In this document: piece after piece, positions 17,687-26,459 of the stretch
How positions within the stretch are numbered: position 1 is the first letter of the stretch
Layout: each line of letters opens with the position of its first letter
NCBI GenBank assembly: GCA_964497585.1
Contig: CAZCDS010000010.1
Location: 1-64,000, forward strand
Length of the DNA stretch: 64,000 nt
Origin: CAZCDS01 sp964497585
GTDB taxonomy: Bacteria; Desulfobacterota; Desulfomonilia; Desulfomonilales; Desulfomonilaceae
Reading direction: 5' to 3'
Made by a program: the position numbers and the translations under genes
The notes under the pieces: model-generated
Database searches by the model: none
Seen by the model: only the letters and a program-made list of their open reading frames with translations
Told to the model about the DNA's origin: nothing

Positions 17687-19672
17687 TTATTCCGACGAGC
17701 ACGGTTCGCTCATCTCGCTCCCTGCTGTCGGGGCTTCCATGCGACTTTGAATCGTCTTGAACTGATAGAGATGCGCCAGTTGGCTTTGAGTCAGTCTTAG
17801 ACCTCGTTCCCGAAGCAACTTTGCAGTTTCTGTATGGCCGTTATGGACTGCCACCATAAGTGCCAGCTTGCCGAGGTTATTCTTGCCGGTAATTCTCGCT
17901 CCCTTGTCCAGCATGAGCCGGACCAGCTCAGTATCACCTGACTCGGCCGCCACTTCGATAGGAATGGTAAGAGGTCGGGGCACCTCTAGTCTCCCTCCGG
18001 AATAGTGCGTGACCAGGGCTTCGTTGACATCCGCTCCGTGTTCTACCAAGAGCCGCATAACTTGCAGATGGTGGCCGTCGGCAGCCGCGATCAAAGGGGT
18101 ACCATCGTACCTTGTTCCCGCTCGAACGTCGGCGCCCCTTGTCAGGAGGAATTCGACCACCTTCGCGTGACCTTTCTTTGCAGCCTCCAGTAAAGCTGAG
18201 CCGTCGCCACGGTTCCGGGGATTGATTTCCGCACCACCGTCTACGAGGATCTTAACCATTTTCAGGTCACCGCGTCGCGCGGCCTCCTTGAACGGTGTGC
18301 GTCCAAAACGCATCTCCTCGTTGGGATCGGCCCCCCGTGCCAGCAACAGTCGAGCGATCCTGTGCCTTCCGTATTGGACGGCGACAAAGAGCAGTGAACC
18401 GGTACCGCAAAACCTTTGTGCACGGTCGAGATCGCCCTACTCCTCTAGACGCCGGCGAACCTCCGCAGCATCCCCCACTGCGACGGCCCCATCGAGAGTC
18501 AGTTTGGCCCCAGCGTCTATCAGCACGTCGACCACGTCACTGTAACCAGAAAGGACGGCGATGGAAAGTGCCGTGGCGCCTTTCCAGACCGCATTGACAT
18601 CCGCTCCTCGGTCCGTGAGGAGTCTGATCGCCTTAGGGTGACCTCGACTGGCTGCGTACATGAGTACCGTCTCACCGTCCCTATTCCTGGCATTAGGGTC
18701 TGCCCCGGCCTCCAGCAGTATCTTTACGACTTCCGGCCGATTACCTTCAGCCGCGATCATGAGCGCTGTCTGTTGCCCCCACGGGTCTAACGCATTGATC
18801 TCGGCTCCCTTGCCCAGGAGCAGTCGTACGACGGCAGGATTACCTGCCCAAGCGGCGGTCATGAGAGCGGTCCAGGTCCTATAACTGTACGTCGCCGCAT
18901 TGACGTCGAGCCCTCGATCCAGAAGGAGCTTGACGACTTTCAGCCGGCCGTGTCGAACGGCCTCGTTGAAGGCGCTTTGGGTGAACTCGGCATTTCCTTT
19001 GAGGTTCTTGACGCGATCGAGAAGCAGTTTCACCACCTTCACGTGGCCGTGGCCGGCTGCCAACCTCGTAGACACTCTGATACTGGGTATGAGATCCGGG
19101 GGCACAGGTGCGTTGCCACTTCGCTCTTGCGTCTCGCCGGTCGAACCGACGGCCAAGTCCTCACTGAGAAGTCGTCGTACGGTTGCTGCGTCTCCGAGCA
19201 ACGCGGCACTGCTGAGGGTCTGTTTCGCTCCGTGGGTCAGGAGAAGCTTCACGATCTCAGTGTGCCCCTCGCCCGCAGCCACGTCTACGGCGGTCCTTCC
19301 GCGAGCAGTCACTGCACGCAAGTCTGCACCGTGATTCAAAAGCAGCTCGGTTATTTCGAGGTTCCCACGCCGAGCCGCGATCATCAAGGCCGCTGTACGA
19401 TACTTGTCCGCCTCATCCGCGTCGGCGGCCTCGCATAGCAGCCGTTTGGTGAGCCTGAGGTTCCCTTCCCTGACAGCATCCAAAAGGGGATTCCTATGCC
19501 ACCAGGGACGTGAGGTTACGTCAACACCGTGTTCTCTGTAATGAGCCTCAGCCTCCCGCGCAGGATCGGTGTCTGCAAGAACGTTGAGGGTCGGGAAGCT
19601 CGGGGCAAAACATACCAGTCCACCGATGAACACCGTCGCGGCGAACATGACGACGCGATTGCCGTGCATCAT
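17687..19672 (-). pseudogene. Exported ankyrin-repeat protein, split by an in-frame amber codon
   Basis: One reading frame of about 661 codons from ATG 19672 to 17687 is interrupted only by TAG at 18437-18439. Sequence after the stop continues in frame (GDLDRAQRFCGTGSLLFVAV...LLLARGADPNEE) as ankyrin repeat. The start has AGAGGAG 6 bases upstream and a hydrophobic signal segment (VVMFAATVFIGGLVCFAP). Roughly fifteen ankyrin units follow (for example LLLNHGADLRAVTARGRTAV). The protein would be periplasmic or membrane-anchored, with a binding role. As read, translation stops after 411 residues; a shorter internal restart from 18346 has no obvious ribosome-binding site. The cause may be a real nonsense mutation or an error. 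It is related to the larger ankyrin gene next to it. Confidence 0.75.
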
Positions 19673-19734
19673 TCTTGACTCCTCTGGCGAGGCGAGTTGT
19701 CTCAAGCATTTGTCACCCTTGGGGACATCACCTC

Positions 19735-19945
19735 CGGCGAAACCATCGTTGATTTTGAATCCATATTTGCGGCCGACAATCACGCGGTGCGAACGTTCCC
19801 CAATGATTGCCTCTCTTGGACACGTCGGTCCCTTTCTGCCGATTGACGGCGGACCGACTCAAGAGCGGCCCTCCCTCACTAGGTACAACCGTCCCATGAG
19901 CTGTCAGGCTACAGAGATGGGTATGGTGTTCCCAGGAATCTTGAA
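19735..19945 (+). repeat. Island repeat, copy 6
   Basis: It carries ATCCATATTTGCGGCCGACA, GAACGTTCCCCAATGATTGC, CACGTCGGTCCC and GCCGATTGACGGCGGACCGA, then a diverged 3' part (CCATGAGCTGTCAGGCTACA, GAGATGGGTATGGTGTTCCC). The full hairpin is kept. It sits directly upstream of the first ankyrin gene's start and downstream of the second ankyrin gene. Confidence 0.8.
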
Positions 19946-20018
19946 CCAGCCAACGAACGGCGCCGAGCCATTCCGCGCGAATCCTCACCGGGCTTACTGA
20001 GAGGTTACCTTCTCCGCA

Positions 20019-23000
20019 CTATTCCGTGGCACCTCGGGACCTGAGGAACTGAGCGACTTTCTTCTGTCCCTCGCACCGTGCCATCCACAGGGCAGTCCTG
20101 CCATACCTGCCTCTGCCGTTGATATCCGCTCCGTTATCCAGAAGAAGCTTGACTACATTCAGGTGACCTCGTTCTGCCGCCGACTGCAAAGGCGTGTGGC
20201 CGAGTGAGCCAGCCCGCGCGTTGACATCGGCACCATCATTTATCAGCCGTTGGACCTGTTGCACATCCCCCATGAGAGCGGCGACATCCAGCGTCATCAC
20301 AGCGCCACGCTCCAGGAGTATTCTTGCTTTTTCCGGGCTGCCGTATCGGACGGCGTTCTCCAGGGGAGTGCGGCCGTCTTTTGCTGTAACGTTGACGTGA
20401 GCCCCTTTATCCAGGAGCAGTTTCATGATGTCCACCTTGCCGGGCCTTGCCGCCGCAGCCATCAGGGGTGTATTTCCGAGGCCAGACCTGACATTGACAT
20501 CGGCGCCCTTGTCAAGGAGCAACTTCACCATTTCTAAGTCACTGCGTCCCCCGGCATACCAGGACAAGACGCTCCGGCCTCGTATGGTCCTCGTCCGGAT
20601 GTCAGCACCTCTGGCGATGAGCATTCTTGCTGCTTCGTGATGGGCGTACATGACTGCATCTTGAAGGGCAGTCGCGCCTTTATTGTCCACTATGTTCATA
20701 TCCGCGCCTCTCTTCACCAGCAAACTTACCAGGTCCAAGTTTCTGCCGAATCGGGCCGCGGCCATCAAGGCAGTCCTTCCCTTCTTGTCCGTAGCGTTTA
20801 CGTTTGCTCCGTTGTCAAGGAGAAATTTCACGTCTTGAAGAATGTGCTGCTTGGGAGAAGAGCCCTTTGCCCTGGTTCTGTATCTCGTGGCTCCGTTTAC
20901 GACAGCGACGAGTGGTGTGCGGCCATGTCGGTCCCTTGCGTTGATATCGGCCCCCTTGTCGAGCAGCAGCTTAGCTACCCACTCCTGGCCCGTGGCCAGT
21001 GCTTCTATTAGCAGCGGGTCACCATTGGGGCATCGTGCGTTGACGTTTGCTCCCTTTTCGATAAGCAGTTTCACCACTTCCGGACTCACGTTTCCATCAG
21101 GCAGGGAAGGCTCAATAGCGAAGTACAGAGGTGCTCCCCCGTGCATCCCCGCCATGTTCACATCAGCACCTCCTTCTATCAGCGCCTTGACCATCGCCAA
21201 CCTCCGTCCCATGCAAGCATCAGTTAGAGGCGTATGCCTGTCATGGCAGGACGATACGTTGACGCGAGCACCCTTTTGGGTGAGAAGCCTTACCATATCC
21301 AGATTGCCCTTCAGCGCGGCTATGGCCAGAGCTGTTTCTCCCCGGTTGTCTTTCGCGTTCACGTCGGCTTTGTATTGCAAGAGCAGTTTGACCAACCCCA
21401 TGTGGTTGCCTGATGCAGCGTGCACCAGTGCAGTTTGACCACGGGCATCCCGTGCGTTTACGTCGGCCCCTTGCTTGAGAACGACCTCCAGCCCTTTCTC
21501 GTCTTTCATAGCGGCCAGATGGCTCACGTTGAGCGTGACGCCACGGTCTTTCAGTAGTTTCACGACATTCGAGTGCCCATGCTCCATCGCTCTCAGGAGC
21601 GCGGTCATCCGGGACTGGTCCTGCTTTTTCGAGGAGTCCGCTCTGTCCAGCAATAGCTTCACCATGTCGGTTCGGCCATTCGCGGCTGCCAGGACTATTG
21701 GGCTGTCACCTCCTCGGTTCCCTCCCTTAGGAGGAACACCACTATCCAGAAGATACTTCACTACGTCGATGTGTCCCGCTGCAGTTGCCTGGAATAGTGC
21801 CTGCCCTCCCTGTCCGTTCTCTCCGGTAAGACGAGCCCCTTTCTTCACCAGCAGCTTCACCATTTCCAGATCGCCTTTCCCAGCTACCACGGTGAGTGCA
21901 GTGTAGCAGCTCTGGATTCTGGTTCCTCCCTCGCACGCCCAGTGGTTTACGTCCGCTCCATTATCGATAAGCAGCTTCATGACCTCCCGGTGGCCACCCA
22001 TGGCAGCGAGAACCAACGGATTGCCCACCATGGATGCGGGACCTTTGTTGACGTCAGCCTCATGCTCCAACAACAGTCGCACCATCTCGATGTGCCCACG
22101 CTGGGAGGCTTCTGCCAGTGGAGTCAACACGAACATCGCGTCAACGTTAGCCCCTCTGGCCAGCAGAAGCTCTGCAACTGCCTTGTAACCTCCTTGGGCA
22201 GCTACCATTAGCGGAGTTTGTCGGTCCATGAAGAGAGTAGTAGGACCCGGCCCTGCCCCTGCGTTCACACCCACTCCATTATCCAGGAGCGACCTTACCA
22301 CTTCCAAGTGCCCTTTTCCGGCAGCGGCCAAGAGGGCTTCGTTGCCACCGAGTCTACGGACCCTTTGAGCCTTATCATCCTTCATTTTGGCCAGTTGCCG
22401 CTTCACTTCCTCAACATCCCCCAGGACGGAAGCTACCTTGAGGGTCATTGGGACGCCCCGAGCCAGGAGCAGCTTGACTATATCGAGATGCCCTTTATCG
22501 GCAGCCGCCCACAATGCTTTCCTACCGCTGTCCCCTGTCGAGATGACATCAGGGCGCCTGTCCAGGATCAGTTTGACGATTGCTGAGTGCCCTGTCCGAG
22601 CGGCATCAGCAAGGGCGTCCGTGCTTGGTACACGCCCGGGGTTTGCATCGATCTCAGCCCCTCTTTCCAGGAGCAGATTCGCAATTTCCAGATGTCCCTT
22701 CAGTGCAGCATTAACCAATGGGGTGGCGTATTCTTTGTCTGAGTTGACATTCGCGCCTCGGTCCAGGAGAAGCTTCACCACTTCCAAGTGTCCGTGCAAA
22801 GCTGCCTCCCACAAGGCCGACCTCCCGCGGCCTCGTGCGTTGACGTCAGCCCCCCTGTCCAACAGGAGTTTCACAACTTCCAGGTGCCCGTTTCGAGCAC
22901 TAAGAGGCAGAGCCGCAAGGAAACTCTCGGCCGTAGGGTTCACATCGCTTCCCTTGGCAAGGAGGAGCTTCACCACCGCCATGTGTCCTCCTGCAGCGGC

Positions 23001-23219
23001 AGCAGCGAGCGGAGTGCGGCCGTTAGGGTATCGGGCATTGATATCAGATCCTCTGCTCAAGAGCCGCACAACCTCCTCCAAATGGCCTTTCGCGGCGGCT
23101 TTGATCAAGGCCCGGTCCTGGTCCGGCATCCGGTTAGACTGCCCAAGCGCCACCAGAGGCAACAGCAACGCGAAAGTCACCACCACTACCACACCGATAT
23201 GAAAGCGATTCAGGGACAC
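20019..23219 (-). CDS. Large exported ankyrin-repeat protein
   Basis: A 1066-residue protein made almost wholly of ankyrin repeats, about thirty units of the form DVNARDARGQTALVHAASGN followed by LVKLLLQ. The GTG at 23219 is chosen because AGGAGG lies 6 bases upstream and the first residues then form a signal peptide (RFHIGVVVVVTFALLLPLVA) ending near LGQS. Upstream frame extension only reads through the dispersed repeat. The protein should be exported and act as a protein-binding scaffold in the envelope. Two places (PMTLKVASVLGDVEEVKRQL, VMTLDVAALMGDVQQVQRL) mark short repeats lacking the DVNA loop, which also occur in the neighbouring ankyrin gene, so the two genes are probably paralogues. 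No enzymatic domain is visible. Confidence 0.87.
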   Translation of the reverse strand: MSLNRFHIGVVVVVTFALLLPLVALGQSNRMPDQDRALIKAAAKGHLEEVVRLLSRGSDINARYPNGRTPLAAAAAGGHMAVVKLLLAKGSDVNPTAESFLAALPLSARNGHLEVVKLLLDRGADVNARGRGRSALWEAALHGHLEVVKLLLDRGANVNSDKEYATPLVNAALKGHLEIANLLLERGAEIDANPGRVPSTDALADAARTGHSAIVKLILDRRPDVISTGDSGRKALWAAADKGHLDIVKLLLARGVPMTLKVASVLGDVEEVKRQLAKMKDDKAQRVRRLGGNEALLAAAGKGHLEVVRSLLDNGVGVNAGAGPGPTTLFMDRQTPLMVAAQGGYKAVAELLLARGANVDAMFVLTPLAEASQRGHIEMVRLLLEHEADVNKGPASMVGNPLVLAAMGGHREVMKLLIDNGADVNHWACEGGTRIQSCYTALTVVAGKGDLEMVKLLVKKGARLTGENGQGGQALFQATAAGHIDVVKYLLDSGVPPKGGNRGGDSPIVLAAANGRTDMVKLLLDRADSSKKQDQSRMTALLRAMEHGHSNVVKLLKDRGVTLNVSHLAAMKDEKGLEVVLKQGADVNARDARGQTALVHAASGNHMGLVKLLLQYKADVNAKDNRGETALAIAALKGNLDMVRLLTQKGARVNVSSCHDRHTPLTDACMGRRLAMVKALIEGGADVNMAGMHGGAPLYFAIEPSLPDGNVSPEVVKLLIEKGANVNARCPNGDPLLIEALATGQEWVAKLLLDKGADINARDRHGRTPLVAVVNGATRYRTRAKGSSPKQHILQDVKFLLDNGANVNATDKKGRTALMAAARFGRNLDLVSLLVKRGADMNIVDNKGATALQDAVMYAHHEAARMLIARGADIRTRTIRGRSVLSWYAGGRSDLEMVKLLLDKGADVNVRSGLGNTPLMAAAARPGKVDIMKLLLDKGAHVNVTAKDGRTPLENAVRYGSPEKARILLERGAVMTLDVAALMGDVQQVQRLINDGADVNARAGSLGHTPLQSAAERGHLNVVKLLLDNGADINGRGRYGRTALWMARCEGQKKVAQFLRSRGATE

Positions 23220-23319
23220 AACCTGCCTCCTACTCCCAACGGATCGGTTGCCTGTTCGCGCTGACACTACCTGATGCACCAAAGTCTTCGCGTACGGAAT
23301 GCGCGTTCCCGAGTCAAGC

Positions 23320-23660
23320 CCGTGGAATGCGGGTACACCAATCCTAACTCCGTGTCCATATTTGCGGTTGACAATCACCTGGTCCGAGCGTCCCCCAATG
23401 ATTGGCCCTCTTGTGGAATCTGGGTACACCATACCTGTGGAATCTGGGTACACCATACCTAATTCCGTGTGCATATTTCCTCTCGAGAATTACCGAGTCC
23501 GAACGTTCCTCCATGATTGCCCCTCTTGCCCACGTCGGTCCCCTGCCGCCGATTGACGGCGGACCGACGCAAGGGCGGCCCGTCTTGCACGGGCTGGCAC
23601 GCATCGTATGAGCCGTCAACGGCAGAGATAAGTATGGTCTCTCCCGAGGTTTCGAACTCT
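23320..23660 (+). repeat. Island repeat, copy 7 (tandem partial plus full)
   Basis: A truncated copy (about 23325-23413: GGGTACACCAATCCTAACTC to CCCCAATGATTGGCCCTCTT) is followed by two tandem units of GGAATCTGGGTACACCATAC and then a complete copy with intact hairpin GTCGGTCC...GGACCGAC and the 3' module CATCGTATGAGCCGTCAACG. It sits directly upstream of the large ankyrin gene. The internal duplication suggests recombination or slippage inside the element. Confidence 0.8.
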
Positions 23661-23690
23661 CATCTTCTCTGCGTGCAACCAGTGCAAAGG

Positions 23691-24092
23691 TCATTGCCCC
23701 ACATCCGTCCCTGACAATAAGCTCTGTACATGATCTATGAATGCCTGGACCTGAGCCGCTACGGAAGTACGATTCAAACTCTCTTCGTGAACGGGGTAAT
23801 CATATCGAAGTTGGACTGCGAAGTCCGTCAGGTCGACAAGGGACTCGAACCTCGTGCAGTCTTCCTGAGCTTGACTCTCCAGGAGACTCATCAGGAGCCT
23901 AAGGTCATGGGTCCTGGAATAACCGATGCGTCGAAGACTCAACCATGACTTCAGACCTTTTTCCACCGCTTGCTGGGCATGAAAACCGAAGATGGAATCC
24001 TCGAATAGCTCTCGATCGAGCATATTCCGGATCGCCTTCAGGTCCACCTTGGCGAGATTGAGCATCCTTTCCGCATCTTCACGGTCTATCAT
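23691..24092 (-). CDS. HEPN-domain protein of an MNT/HEPN toxin-antitoxin pair
   Basis: A 133-residue all-helical HEPN protein. IFGFHAQQAVEKGLKSWL near residue 35 is the typical first motif and YSRTHDLRLLM near 58 the second; FAVQLRYDYPV follows near 92. HEPN partners of this kind are RNA-targeting toxins neutralised by a nucleotidyltransferase antitoxin. Its ATG lies 14 bases inside the 3' end of the MNT gene, so the pair is translationally coupled. The strict RX4-6H nuclease motif is not obvious, so the toxic activity cannot be confirmed by eye. Confidence 0.85.
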   Translation of the reverse strand: MIDREDAERMLNLAKVDLKAIRNMLDRELFEDSIFGFHAQQAVEKGLKSWLSLRRIGYSRTHDLRLLMSLLESQAQEDCTRFESLVDLTDFAVQLRYDYPVHEESLNRTSVAAQVQAFIDHVQSLLSGTDVGQ

Positions 24093-24423
24093 AGAGGACC
24101 CTGCCTTCTTTCATGGAGCGGGCGATGACATGATTCGTGGAGTCCTTCCATTTCTCGATCTCCTCCGGCGTGAAGAGCAGTATGTCTATTGCCACGGGAA
24201 CCCCCCAGAGCGCTCGACGTATCCTGCTCGCCTCGGCCCACCGGGAGCCTCTATGAAACGAAGATTCCTTCTCTACGACGAGAAGATCCACGTCTGAATC
24301 CGGTCCTAACTCTCCCCGGACGGCAGATCCGAACAGAGTGATCCGCTCCGGTTCGGCGATCTCCAGCACCGCTTTCACAATGTCCTGAATTATCGACTCA
24401 ATGTCCCGGTTGATCTCGGTCAT
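24079..24423 (-). CDS. MNT nucleotidyltransferase antitoxin
   Basis: A 114-residue minimal nucleotidyltransferase. ITLFGSAVRGELGPDSDVDL near residues 28-47 is the GSx(10)DxD core and AIDILLF near 78-84 gives the third acidic residue, so the site looks complete. In MNT/HEPN modules this protein can AMPylate or otherwise block the HEPN toxin. The gene precedes and overlaps the HEPN gene by 14 bases. The ATG at 24423 overlaps the TGA of a short coding-looking frame upstream (see 24424-24751). Confidence 0.88.
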   Translation of the reverse strand: MTEINRDIESIIQDIVKAVLEIAEPERITLFGSAVRGELGPDSDVDLLVVEKESSFHRGSRWAEASRIRRALWGVPVAIDILLFTPEEIEKWKDSTNHVIARSMKEGRVLYDRP

Positions 24424-24751
24424 GCCCCAACCTTTTCGAGGAGTTTTTCAAGATCCGTCCCGATCTCATGGGCGACTGTCAGAACTTCCTTGATGAGCTG
24501 AACCGTGCTCTTATTGGGAGCTTGTCCTGGTATCCAGGATTTGTATCGCCCGGCGCAATCATTTCATCACTGTCCGCGCTCCTTTGTCAACTCCCGGAGA
24601 TGCCGGACGCGTTGGACTCTCGCGGGACTTGTTATAATATGAGTATCCACGAGGAATTCAGGCCCGCTTTTTCCGCTCGCGTCGGATTCCTCACGGAATC
24701 GGTTCCTTAGGGGATCGCTTCGGATCGATCCGCTGTTACGGGATAGGCAAC
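24424..24751. other. Intergenic stretch with a possible gene remnant
   Basis: No complete gene. On the minus strand, a frame ending in TGA at the MNT start codes RYKSWIPGQAPNKSTVQLIK then EVLTVAHEIGTDLEKLLEKV; it looks like coding sequence but has no start codon and is closed upstream. It may be the tail of a lost gene or part of a frameshifted small gene starting at MIAPGDTNPGYQDK. Confidence 0.3.
24612..24638 (+). promoter_or_regulatory. Candidate promoter for the cysteine desulfurase-like gene
   Basis: A perfect TATAAT at 24633-24638 lies 15 bases after TTGGAC (24612-24617). The short spacing weakens the call. It would leave a leader of about 105 bases before the GTG at 24752. On the other strand TTGACA (complement at 24585-24590) could serve the MNT/HEPN pair. 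Confidence 0.35.
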
Positions 24752-25987
24752 GTGACGCGACGCATCTACATGGACAACGCAGCAACAAGCTTTCCCAAGC
24801 CGCCTCAGGTGACCGAGGCCATGGTCCATTTCATGCTGGAGGTCGGTGCGAACCCGGGACGATCCCGCCACGATCAGTCCAGGGAAGCCGCCAAAATGGT
24901 GAAAGAGACGAGGGAAGCCCTTGCAACGCTGTTCAATGTTCCCGAACCGAACCGCATCGTGTTCACGCTCAACGCCACGGAATCGCTCAACACGGTTATC
25001 TACGGGACCCTGGAGCCAGGAGACCACGTGATCATAACCCAGATGGAACACAATTCCGTGATCCGGCCGGTCAGGCACCTGGAGAGCACAGGGACGATCA
25101 CCGTTTCCGTCTCGCCCTGCGACAGGATGGGCGTCTGCGACGTCGATGCTATCAAAGGGCTGATCCGGGACAATACCAGGCTGGTCGCGGTCAACCATGC
25201 CTCGAACGTCTGCGGTACGATCCAGGACATCCGGGCCGTGCGGGAAGCCGTCGGGGACGTGCCGTTGCTCGTGGACGTAGCCCAGACCGCGGGCGCGGTT
25301 CCGATCGACGCGCAGGAGATGGGAATCGATTTCCTTGCGTTCACCGGTCACAAGGCGTTGTACGGCCCGCAGGGCACGGGTGGGCTCTACGTCCGGGAAG
25401 GGCTCCCCATCAAACCCCTCAAACGAGGAGGCACAGGGAGCGTGTCCGACAATGAACACCAGCCGGATTTCTTCCCCGATTACCTGGAGAGCGGAACTAT
25501 GAACAACGTTGGAATCGCGGGACTGCAGGCCGGGGTCAATTTTGTCCTTGATACCGGCGTGGAGAATATCCGACAACACGACGGAAAACTCCTTGCGGCA
25601 TTCGTGGACGGTCTGATGGGCGTGCCAGGATTGACGCTCTATGGGCCGCTCAAGCCGGAAAAGCAGACGGCCATCCTCTCCATGACCTTCGACGAGGCAC
25701 TTCCTGAGGGTCTGCACCATACCATCGGCGGATGCGGCGGCCGAGCCATCCCTGCCGCCTTCGAGTCGATCCATCCACAGGAAGCCGGATCGATCCTCAA
25801 GGAAGAGCACGAAATTTCCGTCAGAGTAGGACTCCACTGCGCTCCCCTCGCGCACCGCGCGCTCGGCTCGTACCCAGACGGCACCGTCAGGTTCAGCCTC
25901 GGGTACTTCAATACGCTCGAGGAAGTGCGGATCGCGGTCAGCGCAGTCAAGAGACTTGCCGAGAAGGTGGATTACCTGGATGATTGA
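24752..25987 (+). CDS. Cysteine desulfurase-family (class V aminotransferase) enzyme
   Basis: A 411-residue PLP enzyme of the cysteine desulfurase family, close to the am_tr_V_EF2568 group. YMDNAATSFPKPP opens the protein; TQMEHNSVIRP near 90 gives the His that stacks on PLP; FTGHKALYGPQGTGG near 197 holds the PLP lysine; VRVGLHCAPLAHRALG near 363 holds the catalytic Cys loop. Between SMTF and SIHPQEAG (about residues 312-340) there is an extra segment of about 24 residues not expected from SufS-type sequences, bounded by direct repeats CCTTCGA. It could alter or abolish activity. GTG start at 24752 after GGGATAGG. No suf or isc partner genes are adjacent, so a dedicated sulfur-transfer or selenium role remains possible. 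Confidence 0.85.
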   Translation: MTRRIYMDNAATSFPKPPQVTEAMVHFMLEVGANPGRSRHDQSREAAKMVKETREALATLFNVPEPNRIVFTLNATESLNTVIYGTLEPGDHVIITQMEHNSVIRPVRHLESTGTITVSVSPCDRMGVCDVDAIKGLIRDNTRLVAVNHASNVCGTIQDIRAVREAVGDVPLLVDVAQTAGAVPIDAQEMGIDFLAFTGHKALYGPQGTGGLYVREGLPIKPLKRGGTGSVSDNEHQPDFFPDYLESGTMNNVGIAGLQAGVNFVLDTGVENIRQHDGKLLAAFVDGLMGVPGLTLYGPLKPEKQTAILSMTFDEALPEGLHHTIGGCGGRAIPAAFESIHPQEAGSILKEEHEISVRVGLHCAPLAHRALGSYPDGTVRFSLGYFNTLEEVRIAVSAVKRLAEKVDYLDD

Positions 25988-26117
25988 TAAGACTTGCGCG
26001 TTTGCGAGGACAATCTCTGTCGGGATTGCTCGGATCGGTTCACTGTCCAGCGGCAAAATGATATCATCATCAACCGATTCGTTTTGGAGAGAAGCGATGC
26101 GGTGAGGATGTGAGCCC

Positions 26118-26459
26118 TTGAGATCAAGACTCCTCGAAGAGTTGAGTGCCAAGCTTAGCCCGGTTTTTCGCAAATACGGGGTGCTTCGCGCGATAGCTTT
26201 CGGCTCTCTCGCCCGTGGCGACGAATCGAAGAAGAGCGATCTGGACCTCATTATCATCCAGGATTCTGACAAGCGCTTCCTCGATCGGTACGAGGGTATC
26301 CTGCATGACGTGACCGCGACCGTACGCGGACGGGACGTGGATCTGCTTATCTACACTCCGGATGAGTTGGAACGGATGTCCGAGCGCCGCTTCATCAAGA
26401 CCGCCCTGAACGAAGGGATCGTCCTTTATGAGCAGGACCGACAACAGACACCAAGCTGA
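26118..26459 (+). CDS. MNT nucleotidyltransferase (second MNT/HEPN module)
   Basis: A 113-residue minimal nucleotidyltransferase. AIAFGSLARGDESKKSDLDL near residues 26-45 is the catalytic core and RDVDLLIY near 74-81 supplies the third Asp. The start is TTG at 26118; no ATG or GTG lies nearby in frame, and the upstream GTGAGGATGTGAG is only a modest ribosome-binding site. The 3' end overlaps the HEPN gene by 32 bases. Unlike the other pair in this window, it is on the plus strand. A type VII-like toxin-antitoxin role is known for the family and inferred here. Confidence 0.83.
   Translation: MRSRLLEELSAKLSPVFRKYGVLRAIAFGSLARGDESKKSDLDLIIIQDSDKRFLDRYEGILHDVTATVRGRDVDLLIYTPDELERMSERRFIKTALNEGIVLYEQDRQQTPS

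Noticed and set aside
18437..18439. Pyrrolysine or selenocysteine recoding of the stop
   Set aside because: No supporting gene (pylT, pylS, SECIS) is visible and ankyrin proteins are not known targets; nonsense mutation or error is simpler.
3880..23660. Reading the island repeats as integron attC sites
   Set aside because: No RYYYAAC/GTTRRRY core pairs at the ends, the elements are longer than typical attC sites, and no integron integrase is in the window.
24707..26272. A 521-codon minus-strand open frame
   Set aside because: Antisense shadow of the cysteine desulfurase-like gene; no motif and no ribosome-binding site.
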